From contig NZ_JAHWXK010000001.1 of NCBI RefSeq assembly GCF_023091155.1, forward strand, positions 2,480,001-2,544,000: a stretch of 64,000 nt of DNA. The letters are read 5' to 3'. Shown here in pieces: positions 25,212 through 33,910 of the stretch (positions are counted from its first letter, which is position 1; each line of letters opens with the position of its first letter). A program made the translations under genes and the position numbers. The notes under the pieces were generated by a model. That model was not told the origin of the DNA. It did not search any database and was given only the letters and a program-made list of their open reading frames with translations. The DNA is from Microbacterium sufflavum (lineage in GTDB: Bacteria > Actinomycetota > Actinomycetes > Actinomycetales > Microbacteriaceae).

Positions 25212-27475
25212 CCGATACGCGATCCGTGCCCGACGAGACCAGCGTCGAGCTGGAGATCGGGGGCATGACCTGCGCGTCGTGCGCGATGCGGATCGAGAAG
25301 AAGCTCAACCGCATCGACGGCGTGACCGCGAGCGTCAACTACGCGACCGAGAAGGCCACGGTCACCGCGCCGGCCGGCCTCGACACGGCGGTGCTCATCG
25401 CCGAGGTAGAGAAGACGGGCTACACCGCCGCTGTCCCCGCGCCTCCGGCCCCGACCACCGAGGACGCGACGCCGGAGCAGGCCGACGACGGGCTGGCCGC
25501 ACTGCGCCAGCGGCTGATCGTGTCGATCGTGCTCACCGTCCCGGTGATCGCGATGGCGATGATCCCGGCGCTCCAGTTCACGTACTGGCAGTGGCTGTCG
25601 CTCGCGCTCGCCGGACCGGTGATCGTGTGGGCGGCGTGGCCGTTCCACCGCGCCGCGTGGACCAACCTGCGCCATGGGACGGCGACCATGGACACGCTCA
25701 TCTCGATGGGCACGCTCGCGGCGCTGCTCTGGTCGCTCTACGCCCTCTTCTTCGGCACGGCCGGGATGCCGGGCATGACGCACCCGTTCGAGCTGACCGT
25801 GGCACCGAGTGACGGGGCGGGCAACATCTACCTGGAGGTGGGCGCCGGGGTGACGACGTTCATCCTCGCCGGACGCTACTTCGAGAAGCGCTCCAAGCGG
25901 CAGGCGGGGGCGGCGCTGCGCGCGCTGCTCGAGCTCGGCGCAAAGGAGGTCGCGGTGCTGCGCGGCGGTGTGGAGACCCGGATCCCCACGACCGAGCTGG
26001 CGGTGGGCGACGAGTTCGTCGTCCGTCCGGGGGAGAAGATCGCCACGGACGGCGTCGTCGTCTCGGGAACCTCCGCGATCGACGCCTCCCTGCTCACGGG
26101 CGAGTCCGTCCCGGTGGAGGTGCGCGAGGGCGACGCCGTGACCGGCGCGACCGTGAACGCGGGCGGACGTCTCGTGGTGCGGGCGACCCGCGTCGGCTCC
26201 GACACGCAGCTGGCCCAGATGGCCCGGCTCGTGGAGGAGGCGCAGACCGGGAAGGCCGAGGTGCAGCGCCTCGCCGACCGGGTGTCCGGCATCTTCGTGC
26301 CGATCGTGATCGTGGTGGCTCTCGGCACGCTGGGCGTGTGGCTCGGCCTGGGGTTCCCGGCCGCCGCGGCCTTCACCGCCGCCGTCGCCGTGCTCATCAT
26401 CGCCTGCCCGTGCGCGCTCGGACTCGCCACGCCCACCGCGCTGCTCGTCGGCACGGGTCGCGGCGCTCAGCTCGGCATCCTCATCAAGGGCCCCGAGATC
26501 CTGGAGTCCACGCGCCGGGTCGACACGGTCGTGCTCGACAAGACCGGCACCGTCACCACGGGGCGCATGACTCTCACGGCCGTGCACACGGCGGAGGGCG
26601 TGGAGCGCGCCGAGCTGCTGCGCCTCGCGGGAGCGCTGGAGGACGCCTCGGAGCACCCGATCGCCCAGGCCGTCGCCACCGCGGCGACCAGGGAGCTGGG
26701 CGCGCTGCCCGCGCCGGAGGACTTCACGAACATCGAGGGCCGTGGCGTGCAGGGCGTGGTCGACGGTCACGCCGTGATCGTGGGTCGTGCGTCCCTGCTC
26801 GCGGACTGGTCGCAGCATCTGCCGTCCGCGCTCGCCGAGGCGAAGGCGGAGGCGGAGCGCCAGGGCAAGACCGCGATCGCTGTCGGCTGGGACGGCGCGG
26901 CGCGTGGCGTGCTCGTGGTGGCCGATACGGTCAAGGCGACGAGCGCGCAGGCCGTGGCCCAGCTCGTCGGGCTCGGGCTCACCCCCGTGCTGCTCACGGG
27001 CGACAACCGCGCGGTCGCGGAGCAGATCGCCGCGGAGGTTGGCATCGACGAGGTGATCGCCGAGGTGCTTCCGGCCGACAAGGTCGCGGTGGTGCGCCGG
27101 CTGCAGGACGAGGGCCGGGTGGTCGCGATGGTGGGCGACGGCGTGAACGACGCCGCGGCCCTCGCGCAGGCCGACCTGGGGCTCGCGATGGGAACAGGGA
27201 CCGATGCGGCGATCGAGGCGAGCGACATCACCCTCGTGCGCGGCGACCTGCGCAGCGCGGCCGACGCAATCCGTCTCTCCCGACGCACGCTCGGCACCAT
27301 CAAGGGCAACCTGTTCTGGGCGTTCGCCTACAACGTCGCGGCCATCCCGCTCGCGGCGCTCGGCCTGCTCAACCCCATGCTCGCCGGCGCGGCGATGGCG
27401 TTCTCCAGCGTCTTCGTGGTCGGCAACAGCCTCCGCCTGCGGTCGTTCCGCAGCACGGCGGTGGACGCTCAGTGA
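25208..27475 (+). CDS. copA: Cu(I)-exporting P1B-type ATPase CopA
   Basis: This 755-residue ATPase exports Cu(I). It has one N-terminal HMA domain (MTCASC, Cys22/Cys25), eight membrane segments, the transport motif CPC (Cys400-Pro-Cys402 in [13 protein letters not shown]), the phosphorylation site D444[13 protein letters not shown] in the nucleotide-binding domain and [17 protein letters not shown]. These mark subfamily P1B-1, specific for Cu(I)/Ag(I). The start overlaps the copZ stop by 4 nt. It is followed 23 nt later by a YHS-domain gene with its own AAGAGGA site, so copper-induced expression of the whole cassette is likely. Confidence 0.96.
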   Translation: MTDTRSVPDETSVELEIGGMTCASCAMRIEKKLNRIDGVTASVNYATEKATVTAPAGLDTAVLIAEVEKTGYTAAVPAPPAPTTEDATPEQADDGLAALRQRLIVSIVLTVPVIAMAMIPALQFTYWQWLSLALAGPVIVWAAWPFHRAAWTNLRHGTATMDTLISMGTLAALLWSLYALFFGTAGMPGMTHPFELTVAPSDGAGNIYLEVGAGVTTFILAGRYFEKRSKRQAGAALRALLELGAKEVAVLRGGVETRIPTTELAVGDEFVVRPGEKIATDGVVVSGTSAIDASLLTGESVPVEVREGDAVTGATVNAGGRLVVRATRVGSDTQLAQMARLVEEAQTGKAEVQRLADRVSGIFVPIVIVVALGTLGVWLGLGFPAAAAFTAAVAVLIIACPCALGLATPTALLVGTGRGAQLGILIKGPEILESTRRVDTVVLDKTGTVTTGRMTLTAVHTAEGVERAELLRLAGALEDASEHPIAQAVATAATRELGALPAPEDFTNIEGRGVQGVVDGHAVIVGRASLLADWSQHLPSALAEAKAEAERQGKTAIAVGWDGAARGVLVVADTVKATSAQAVAQLVGLGLTPVLLTGDNRAVAEQIAAEVGIDEVIAEVLPADKVAVVRRLQDEGRVVAMVGDGVNDAAALAQADLGLAMGTGTDAAIEASDITLVRGDLRSAADAIRLSRRTLGTIKGNLFWAFAYNVAAIPLAALGLLNPMLAGAAMAFSSVFVVGNSLRLRSFRSTAVDAQ

Positions 27476-27498
27476 CCCCGAGAAAGAGGAGTACCGAC

Positions 27499-27759
27499 AT
27501 GTCCGATTCCCCCGCAGGATCCTGCTGCAGCGTCCCGACCGCCGGCGGTGTCGCCGCCGAGGGACGCCCCGACCTGCTGGCGTCGAACGCCGAGGGCATG
27601 ACCACGTGCCCGGTGATGGCCGGCAGTCCCGTGGTCATCGCGCGGGCCGAGGCCGCCGGGCTGTTCCGCGACTACGAGGGCACCCGCTACCACTTCTGCT
27701 GCGCGGGCTGCGGTCCGGCGTTCGACGCCGACCCCGCGAAGTACATCGCGGCCGCCTGA
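27499..27759 (+). CDS. Small YHS-domain metal-binding protein
   Basis: This 86-residue Cys-rich protein has a YHS-like domain (about 35-82): TCPVM, then YEGTRYHFCCAGCGPAFDADP. YHS domains bind copper or related metals and often accompany P1B ATPases. An extra CC pair lies at residues 9-10 (AGSCCSV). A role as metal chaperone or sensor between the two ATPases is inferred from position. The ATG follows an AGAAAGAGGA site. Confidence 0.85.
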   Translation: MSDSPAGSCCSVPTAGGVAAEGRPDLLASNAEGMTTCPVMAGSPVVIARAEAAGLFRDYEGTRYHFCCAGCGPAFDADPAKYIAAA

Positions 27760-27827
27760 GCGGCCGCACCGTGCGGGGCTGCCCGACGGCGGCCCCGCAC
27801 GGCATCATCGACGTTGGAGGGAACACC

Positions 27828-30068
27828 ATGAGCACCCCGCACCACGACCCCGCCCCCGCGGACGCCCGTCACGACGCGCACGACGAGCACGCACGTCACG
27901 ACGCGCACGCGGCTCACGAGGCCCATACCGGTCACGACGCCCACGGCGGTCATGACGCGCACGCGGGTCACGCCGCGCACGAGGCTCATGCGGGTCACGA
28001 GGCCCACGGCGGTCAGGATGCGCACGCGGGTCACGAGGCCCACGCCGGTCACGACGCGCACGCGGGCCACGGCGCGCACGGCGGTCACGGCGACCACGTC
28101 GGGCAGTTCCGGCGGCTGTTCTGGATCATGCTCGTGCTGGCGGTGCCGACGGTTGCGCTGTCCGGCATGTTCGCGATGATCCTCGGCTACTCGCTGCCGG
28201 AGGTCCCGGGTCTGGCGTGGGTGTCTCCCGTGCTCGGCACCGTCATGTACGTGTGGGGCGGGCGGCCGTTCCTGGTGGGCGCCGTCAGCGAGCTTCGGGC
28301 GCGCAAGCCCGGGATGATGCTGCTGATCGCGCTCGCGATCACGGTGGCTTTCGTGGCGTCGTGGGGTGCGAGCCTGGGACTGCTGCACCACGAGCTCGAC
28401 TTCTGGTGGGAGCTCGCGCTGCTGATCGTGATCATGCTGCTCGGGCACTGGATCGAGATGCGGTCGCTCGCGCAGACGACGTCCGCGCTCGACTCGCTGG
28501 CGGCCCTGCTGCCGGACGAGGCCGAGCGCGTGGAGGGCGACCAGGTGGTGCGGGTGTCTCCGGCCGACCTGCGGGTGGGCGACGTGGTGGTGGTGCGGCC
28601 GGGCGGCAGCATCCCCGCCGATGGCCGCATCGTCGACGGTCGTGCCTCGATGGACGAGTCGATGGTGACGGGGGAGTCGCGGACGGTGTCGCGCGGTGCG
28701 GGCGACCCGGTCACGGCGGGCACCGTGGCGACCGACTCGGGGCTGCGCGTCGAGATCACCGCGACCGGTGACGATACGACCCTCGCGGGGATCCAGCGGC
28801 TCGTGACGGAGGCGCAGAACTCGTCCTCGCGGGCGCAGCGCCTCGCCGACACGGCCGCGGGCTGGCTGTTCTGGTTCGCGCTCGGAGCGGCGGCGATCAC
28901 CGCGGTCGTGTGGACGCTGGTCGGTCTGCCCGACGACGCGGTCATCCGCACCATCACGGTGCTCGTGATCGCCTGCCCGCACGCGCTGGGGCTCGCGATC
29001 CCGCTGGTGGTGTCGATCGCCACCGAGCGCGCGGCCCGCGGCGGCGTGCTGGTCAAGGACCGCCTGGCCCTGGAGAGCATGCGCACGGTCGACACGGTCC
29101 TTTTCGACAAGACGGGCACGCTCACGAAGGGCGAGCCGGTGGTGTCGGAGGTGTCGACGATCGGCGGGGACGACGCCGATGCGGTGCTCGCCCTGGCTGC
29201 TGCGGCCGAGGCGGACAGCGAGCACCCGCTGGCGAAGGCGATCGTGCGGGCCGCGCGCGACCGCGGGCTGACGGTGCCGGCGAGCCGCGACTTCTCGTCG
29301 TCGCCCGCGGTGGGCGTCACAGCGACGGTCGACGGTGCCACGGTGCGCGTCGGCGGCCCGCACCTGCTGACCGAGGAAGGCGCGGAGGAGCTGCCGGCAG
29401 CCGAGGGGTGGCGCGCGCACGGCGCGATCATCCTGCACGTGCTGCGCGACGGCCGTGTGATCGGTGCGCTGGCGCTCGCCGACGAGGTGCGGCCGGAGTC
29501 GCGGGAGGCGGTCGACGCGCTGCACGCCCGCGGGGTGCAGGTCGTGATGATCACGGGCGACGCGGAGGCGGTGGCGCAGACCGTCGCGTCCGACCTCGGC
29601 ATCGACCGGGTGTTCGCCGGGGTGCGACCCGAGGACAAGGCCGCGAAGGTGCAGGAGTTGCAGCGCGAGGGTCGCCGGGTGGCGATGGTGGGCGACGGCG
29701 TGAACGATGCCCCCGCCCTGGCGCAGGCCGACGTGGGGCTCGCGATCGGCGCGGGCACCGACGTCGCGATCGCATCGGCCGGGGTGATCCTGGCGGGCGA
29801 CGATCCGCGGTCGGTGCTGTCGGTGATCGAGCTGTCGCGGGCGTCATATCGCAAGATGAAGCAGAACCTGTGGTGGGCCGCCGGCTACAACCTGCTGTCG
29901 GTGCCGCTGGCCGCCGGGGTGCTCGCCCCGATCGGCTTCGTGCTGCCGATGTCGGTCGGCGCGGTGCTCATGTCGCTGTCGACGATCGTGGTCGCCCTCA
30001 ACGCGCAGCTGCTGCGCCGACTCGACCTGCGCCCCGAGGTCACGACCCGCGAGATCCTCGACCGCTGA
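27828..30068 (+). CDS. copB: CopB-type copper P1B ATPase with histidine-array N-terminus
   Basis: This 746-residue ATPase has the transport motif CPH (Cys383-Pro-His385 in IACPHALGLAIPLV), phosphorylation site D427KTGT, DSEHPLAKAI and GDGVNDAPALAQAD, as in the P1B-3 group (CopB). There is no HMA domain; instead residues 15-90 form an uninterrupted run of H-x-x triplets (27 His in the first 90 residues, with Gln at position 63), a likely metal-binding tail. The ATG follows a TTGGAGGG site. It is the last gene of the copper cassette and complements CopA, perhaps handling Cu(II) or acting as a low-affinity pump; the oxidation state is not deducible from sequence. Confidence 0.94.
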   Translation: MSTPHHDPAPADARHDAHDEHARHDAHAAHEAHTGHDAHGGHDAHAGHAAHEAHAGHEAHGGQDAHAGHEAHAGHDAHAGHGAHGGHGDHVGQFRRLFWIMLVLAVPTVALSGMFAMILGYSLPEVPGLAWVSPVLGTVMYVWGGRPFLVGAVSELRARKPGMMLLIALAITVAFVASWGASLGLLHHELDFWWELALLIVIMLLGHWIEMRSLAQTTSALDSLAALLPDEAERVEGDQVVRVSPADLRVGDVVVVRPGGSIPADGRIVDGRASMDESMVTGESRTVSRGAGDPVTAGTVATDSGLRVEITATGDDTTLAGIQRLVTEAQNSSSRAQRLADTAAGWLFWFALGAAAITAVVWTLVGLPDDAVIRTITVLVIACPHALGLAIPLVVSIATERAARGGVLVKDRLALESMRTVDTVLFDKTGTLTKGEPVVSEVSTIGGDDADAVLALAAAAEADSEHPLAKAIVRAARDRGLTVPASRDFSSSPAVGVTATVDGATVRVGGPHLLTEEGAEELPAAEGWRAHGAIILHVLRDGRVIGALALADEVRPESREAVDALHARGVQVVMITGDAEAVAQTVASDLGIDRVFAGVRPEDKAAKVQELQREGRRVAMVGDGVNDAPALAQADVGLAIGAGTDVAIASAGVILAGDDPRSVLSVIELSRASYRKMKQNLWWAAGYNLLSVPLAAGVLAPIGFVLPMSVGAVLMSLSTIVVALNAQLLRRLDLRPEVTTREILDR
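27870..28097 (+). repeat. 9-bp/18-bp in-frame tandem repeat encoding (H-x-x)n
   Basis: Within copB, variants of cacgacgcg/cacgcgggt and similar alternate, encoding HDA, HAG, HEA and related triplets with a looser six-residue super-period. Twenty-five triplets plus a final His are continuous. This is a coding repeat and a likely site of copy-number variation. Confidence 0.9.
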
Positions 30069-30075
30069 CCGCCCG

Positions 30076-30116
30076 CAGACCCCGGCCCGACGCCCGTGCG
30101 CTCAGGCCGGGGTCTG
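30076..30116. terminator. Strong hairpin between convergent copB and DUF4440 genes
   Basis: CAGACCCCGGCC (30076-30087) and GGCCGGGGTCTG (30105-30116) form a perfect 12-bp stem with a 17-nt loop. The right arm overlaps the last codons of the DUF4440 gene. No T-run is present in either direction. Confidence 0.6.
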
Positions 30117-30440
30117 CTGGTGCACGGCGAGCAGCCACCGTCCGCCCTCGCGCACGTACGTCGACACCATGTCCGCCGTGTAGGTCTGTGCGCCGCGGCG
30201 TCCCTCGAAGCGATACGCGATGGCGGCGGCGTCGGTGCCGAGCTCGCGCACCTGCACCGCGCTCAGGTCGAACGAGTCCCACGGGTCGGCGTGCTCGAGT
30301 CCGGTGATCGCCTCCTCCCGTGTCGCGACCATGCCCGGCATCACGAACAGGGCGTCGTCGCGGCAGATGTCCCGGTAGTACGCGAGGTCGCCCCGGGAGA
30401 GTCGTTCCTCGCTCGTGCGCAGGTCCTCGATCAGCGTCAT
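30102..30440 (-). CDS. DUF4440 / NTF2-like protein
   Basis: A 112-residue protein of the SnoaL/NTF2-like superfamily in the DUF4440 pattern: an N-terminal helix with RTSEERLSRGDLAYYRDICRD-type sequence (partly quoted), FVMPGMVATREEAITGL, and a C-terminal strand YVREGGRWLLAVHQQTP. Members form small cone-shaped dimers, sometimes enzymes, sometimes ligand binders; the role here is unknown. The ATG at 30440 begins 7 nt after a TAGGGT box, which favours it over an upstream in-frame GTG at 30449. Confidence 0.85.
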   Translation of the reverse strand: MTLIEDLRTSEERLSRGDLAYYRDICRDDALFVMPGMVATREEAITGLEHADPWDSFDLSAVQVRELGTDAAAIAYRFEGRRGAQTYTADMVSTYVREGGRWLLAVHQQTPA

Positions 30441-30453
30441 GCCCCGCACCCTA
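30441..30453 (-). promoter_or_regulatory. -10 box for leaderless DUF4440 transcript
   Basis: On the reverse strand TAGGGT (30453-30448) plus 7 nt leads to ATG 30440. Confidence 0.45.
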
Positions 30454-30536
30454 CTCCGGCGTCGCTTCCCGCGGAACGCCCTGGCTCACGGCTCGGACGG
30501 CGAGCCCGTCGCCCTCGGGGACGTTCCGCAAACCCG

Positions 30537-30549
30537 TATGGTTGCCCTT
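30537..30549 (+). promoter_or_regulatory. -10 box deciding the start of the polymerase-like gene
   Basis: TATGGT (30537-30542) plus 7 nt leads to GTG 30550. The in-frame ATG at 30538 lies inside this box, so GTG 30550 is the likelier start. Confidence 0.45.
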
Positions 30550-31809
30550 GTGCCTCTGCAGCCCCCCACGCTGAAGCCCGTCGTCGGCGACCCGAGCCGT
30601 ATGCGGGTCGAGCGCTTCCCCGTCACGATCCTGCTGGGTATCCAGCTGGCGGCGATGGTGGTCATTCCCGCTGCCCTGAAGGGGACACAGCCGTTCGGGC
30701 TGATCCTCGCGATCTGCGCCGTCACGATCGCCGTCGCCCTGTTCATCGAGCTGATGGTGCAACCGCTGAAGATGCCGGAAGCCACCGCGAAGCCGATCAC
30801 CGCTCGCGCGGCGTTCACCGTATTCGCCGTGGGCGTGGCCGCCACCGTGATCTCCACGCTCGGGGGACGCGGCTCGTATGCGGTGCAGATCGGTGTCGCC
30901 TCCGAATCGCCGATCGTCTCGATCGCAGCGCCCTTCACGCTCTGGGTGCTGTTCGGAGTGGCTCTCGTCCTCTGGCTCTTCCGGCAGGGGCAGGTGACGC
31001 GCGCGACCGCGCTCTGGGTGTGTGCGATCGCCGCGGTGGTGTTCCTGTGGGAGGGGCTCATGCGCGCCATCCTCGGGCAGTCCGCAGCGCTGATCCTCAC
31101 GGTGGTGATCCTGGCCCTGTTCGCCAAGCTGATCCGCCTGCGGACGCTCGTGATCGTGCTCGCAGCCATCCCGATCCTCTGGCCGCCGATCTACGACTTC
31201 CGCGACTCCCTGCGCCGAGCATCCGTCTCGGGCCCGGGCGCGGTGAGTGCGGATGCGCCTCTGGAGCGCCTTCAACTGGACACGCAGATGGCTCTCATCG
31301 CCCGATTCGTCCCCAGGCCGGCAGGTCTTGAGGTCCTCGACATCCCGACGCTGTTCCGCATCGGTCTGATTCCTGGGTTCCTCGACCCGGATCGCCCACC
31401 ACTGGACACGGGCTCGCAGATGAGCATCGCGCTCGGCGGTGCGCCGACCAGCTCGCAGTCGGCCACCATGCTCGGCAACGTCTACATCTTCGAGGGCTGG
31501 ATAGGGATCGTCGTGTTCGCCGTGGTGCTGACGCTCGTCATGGGCTTCCTCACCCGCCGGGACAACCCGTGGGCGCTCGCGGGAATCGGCCTCGTGTACT
31601 CCTACGGCATCTCGTTCAACGCGTCGTATCCGGACGTGATCCCGCGCATGCTGCAAGCGCTGATCTCGCTCGCCGTCGCCTACGTCCTGGTGCGGATCCT
31701 GTCGGGCCCGAAGGCCCGCGCCGCGTCCGAGGCGCGGGTGCTCCGGCGCGCGGAGGAGCGTCAGCGGAAGCAGCCGAAACGCCCCGGACGCGCCTCCGCC
31801 CGCCGCTAG
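30550..31809 (+). CDS. Multi-pass membrane protein, O-antigen polymerase/ligase-like
   Basis: A 419-residue protein with about ten hydrophobic segments and one long polar loop (about 205-285) between the later helices, the layout of Wzy/WaaL-type polysaccharide polymerases. The late loop has IALGGAPTSSQSATMLGNVYIFEGWIG-type sequence (partly quoted), like the region where Wzy proteins show conserved Gly/Asn residues. The C-terminus is a basic tail (EERQRKQPKRPGRASARR). No glycosyltransferase or flippase gene lies beside it. Start chosen at GTG 30550 from the leaderless -10 box; ATG 30538 would add four residues. The functional name is tentative. Confidence 0.6.
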   Translation: MPLQPPTLKPVVGDPSRMRVERFPVTILLGIQLAAMVVIPAALKGTQPFGLILAICAVTIAVALFIELMVQPLKMPEATAKPITARAAFTVFAVGVAATVISTLGGRGSYAVQIGVASESPIVSIAAPFTLWVLFGVALVLWLFRQGQVTRATALWVCAIAAVVFLWEGLMRAILGQSAALILTVVILALFAKLIRLRTLVIVLAAIPILWPPIYDFRDSLRRASVSGPGAVSADAPLERLQLDTQMALIARFVPRPAGLEVLDIPTLFRIGLIPGFLDPDRPPLDTGSQMSIALGGAPTSSQSATMLGNVYIFEGWIGIVVFAVVLTLVMGFLTRRDNPWALAGIGLVYSYGISFNASYPDVIPRMLQALISLAVAYVLVRILSGPKARAASEARVLRRAEERQRKQPKRPGRASARR

Positions 31810-31851
31810 GCCGTCATACCTCCGCTCGCCGCGAGGCCGTCATGCCTCCGC
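31801..31851. repeat. Tandem 25-bp duplication between convergent genes
   Basis: Copy 1 (31801-31825, cgccgctaggccgtcatacc then tccgc) and copy 2 (31827-31851) differ at two positions and are separated by 1 nt. Copy 1 contains the stop of the polymerase-like gene; copy 2 contains the stop of nhaA. A local tandem duplication seems to have reset the boundary between the two genes. Confidence 0.85.
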
Positions 31852-33123
31852 CAGGTCCCGCGCAGCGCTCCGGGCTCGCCGACCGCGCAGCGCCAGGACC
31901 ACACCGCCGAGCACCGCCGCGACGAGGGACCCGACCAGCACCCCGATCTTCACGTGATCGTCGGCGACGCTGCTGCTGCCGTAAGCCAGCTCGCCGACCA
32001 GGAGAGACACGGTGAAGCCGATCCCGGCGAGCAGCGACATGCCGGCCAGGTCGGGCCAGCGCAGCGTCTCGTCGAGACGCAGCGCCCGAACGCGGCTGAG
32101 GAGGAAGGTCGTCAGCAGGATGCCCACCGGCTTGCCGACGACGAGTCCCACGACGATGCCGACCGTGATCGGGTCGGTCAGCGCGGAGACGAGGCCGTCC
32201 ATTCCACCGACGTCGACTCCCGCGGCGAAGAACGCGAACACCGGCACGGCGAACAGCGTGGCCACGACACCCCAGCGGTCGGCGAAGTGCGCCGCCAGCC
32301 CGTCGTACACCGGGGCGCCGTCCGCATCGGTACCGGTCTGCACGCGCGTGCGTGCGGTGGCTCGCACGGGCACGAGGAACCCGAGCAGCACACCGGCGAC
32401 CGTGGCGTGCACCCCCGACGCGTGCACGCACACCCACACGGCCACCGCGAGGGGGAGCAGCAGCCACCAGGAGCGCACGCCGTTCTGCACCGCGAGCGCG
32501 AACCCGGCGAGCGGCAGCAGCGCGAGGATGAGCCACGGCGCCTGGATCGTCTCGGTGTAGAACGTCGCGATGATCGTGATGGCGATGAGGTCGTCGATGA
32601 TGGCGAGGGTCAGCAGGAACACGCGCAGCGCCGGGGGGAGGAACCGGCCGACGACGGCGAGCACGGCCACCGCGAACGCGATGTCGGTCGCGGTGGGGAT
32701 CGCCCAGCCGCGCAGCACCTCGGGGCCGGCCGCGGCGTTGACCGCAAGGAACAGCAGCGCGGGCACGACCACCCCGCCGACGGCTGCCGCGATGGGAAGC
32801 GCGGCGCGGCGCGGGTCACGGAGTCGCCCGGCGACGAACTCCTCCTTGAGTTCCAGCCCGACGACGAAGAAGAACACGGCGAGCAGCCCGTCGGCGGCCC
32901 ACGCGCCGACGCTCAGCTCCAGGTGGAGCTCGGGGATGCCGAAGCGCACGTCGCGCACGGCCTCGTACCAGGGCGCGGCGGGGGAGTTGGCGAGGATCAG
33001 GGCCGCGACGGTCGCCGCGAGCAGCAGCGCACCACCGAGCACCTCGCTGCGGGCTGTGGAGCGGATACCGCGCCACAGCTCATGCGGCGCGAGACGGAAA
33101 CGGGCAGGGGACGACGAAGACAC
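31840..33123 (-). CDS. nhaA: Na+/H+ antiporter NhaA
   Basis: This 427-residue protein has about 12 membrane helices and the NhaA signature residues: GLLAVFFFVVGLELKEEFV (about 78-96), the ion-binding Asp pair in LAIIDDLIAI (matching E. coli Asp163/Asp164), the TATDIAFAVAVLAVVG segment, and a conserved Lys in GLVVGKPVGI. It exchanges sodium for protons and supports salt and pH homeostasis. It starts at GTG 33123 with weak upstream signals. A 60-nt space separates it from the small ORF upstream on the same strand. Confidence 0.95.
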   Translation of the reverse strand: MSSSSPARFRLAPHELWRGIRSTARSEVLGGALLLAATVAALILANSPAAPWYEAVRDVRFGIPELHLELSVGAWAADGLLAVFFFVVGLELKEEFVAGRLRDPRRAALPIAAAVGGVVVPALLFLAVNAAAGPEVLRGWAIPTATDIAFAVAVLAVVGRFLPPALRVFLLTLAIIDDLIAITIIATFYTETIQAPWLILALLPLAGFALAVQNGVRSWWLLLPLAVAVWVCVHASGVHATVAGVLLGFLVPVRATARTRVQTGTDADGAPVYDGLAAHFADRWGVVATLFAVPVFAFFAAGVDVGGMDGLVSALTDPITVGIVVGLVVGKPVGILLTTFLLSRVRALRLDETLRWPDLAGMSLLAGIGFTVSLLVGELAYGSSSVADDHVKIGVLVGSLVAAVLGGVVLALRGRRARSAARDLAEA

Positions 33124-33183
33124 AGGGGTACCTCACGGGAGAGATGGGCGGTCGATGCGAACAGGCCGCGCCATCCGGCGCGG

Positions 33184-33357
33184 CTAGCCGCGTGGCGGCG
33201 GGCAGCCCGCGATCTCACCGTGCGAGAGGGTGCCCCACACGCTCGTCCACCCGTTCGTCCCCGGGTGCAGCACGACGCGCATCCACTCCGTCATCGGCGT
33301 CGCCGACGACAGGCGCTGCGGGGCGCGCGTCGAACCGGCGGAGACGAGGGAGGGCAC
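33184..33357 (-). CDS. Small leaderless ORF, 57 residues, unknown function
   Basis: This reading frame is too short for usual cut-offs. GTG 33357 lies exactly 6 nt after a TAGCCT box, the leaderless layout used by neighbouring genes. About 93 percent of third positions are G or C. The protein has ATPMTEWMRVVLHPGTNGW near the middle and SVWGTLSHGEIAGCPPPRG at the end; one Cys, several Trp, no membrane segment. I recognise no family. It lies upstream of nhaA on the same strand and could be cotranscribed. Confidence 0.45.
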   Translation of the reverse strand: MPSLVSAGSTRAPQRLSSATPMTEWMRVVLHPGTNGWTSVWGTLSHGEIAGCPPPRG

Positions 33358-33369
33358 CCGTCCAGGCTA
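33358..33369 (-). promoter_or_regulatory. -10 box for the 57-residue ORF
   Basis: On the reverse strand TAGCCT (33369-33364), then GGACGG, then GTG 33357. Confidence 0.4.
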
Positions 33370-33425
33370 CCGTCTGTCATCCGTACTGCCCCGAGGCGTC
33401 TCGCCGGAGGTGTCGCCGGAAGGCC

Positions 33426-33833
33426 TCAGCTGTCGGATTCGATGGCGAGCGTGTTCCCGTCCGGGTCCTCGACCCAGGCGATCCGCCCACCGCCCGCCCG
33501 AGGGCCGATGCCGTCCGCGTTCTGGCCGAAACCGTCGTAGCGGACGAACTCGGCTCCCGCAGCCGTCAGCTCCGCCACGACCGCATCGAGGTCGTCGACG
33601 TACCACGTGGCGACTGTCGAGCGCGTCGAGCCCGCGGTCGGCGTCTCGAACACGTTGAGCATGGTCCCGTCGCCGCAGGCGTAGAACCGAGCGCCCTCCG
33701 CGATGCCGGCGCTCGGTCCGCTCCGCTCGGCGGCGAGGCCCAGCACCCTTTCATAGAAGGCGGCCGCTCGTCCGATATCGGTGACGCCGATGGAAGCCCT
33801 CACCGGGTAGTCCGCTAGTCCCATGTCAGACAT
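33426..33833 (-). CDS. VOC (glyoxalase/bleomycin-resistance-like) family protein
   Basis: A 135-residue protein with two vicinal-oxygen-chelate beta-alpha-beta-beta-beta modules: VRASIGVTDIGRAAAFYERVLGL at the start (partly quoted) and ATWYVDDLDAVVAELTAAGAEF in the second half, closing with IAWVEDPDGNTLAIESDS. The C-terminal Glu of the usual metal site is present; the first module shows no clear metal-binding His. It may be a small-molecule-binding or dioxygenase-like protein. Start ATG 33833 chosen; ATG 33824 is possible. Confidence 0.85.
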   Translation of the reverse strand: MSDMGLADYPVRASIGVTDIGRAAAFYERVLGLAAERSGPSAGIAEGARFYACGDGTMLNVFETPTAGSTRSTVATWYVDDLDAVVAELTAAGAEFVRYDGFGQNADGIGPRAGGGRIAWVEDPDGNTLAIESDS

Positions 33834-33910
33834 CGTGCTCTCGAACCGCCGACACGGCAATCGCCGACGTCCGCGCGACGCAGGTCGGCGAGCTCTCGCC
33901 GACCAACGAC

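Noticed and set aside
27870-28097. Regular repeat considered as a CRISPR array
   Set aside because: Period is 9/18 bp, in frame inside copB, with no spacers.
33144-33818. 224-codon forward frame opposite the 57-residue ORF and the VOC gene
   Set aside because: Arg/Ser-rich antisense composition; the reverse frames carry the promoter box and the VOC domain.
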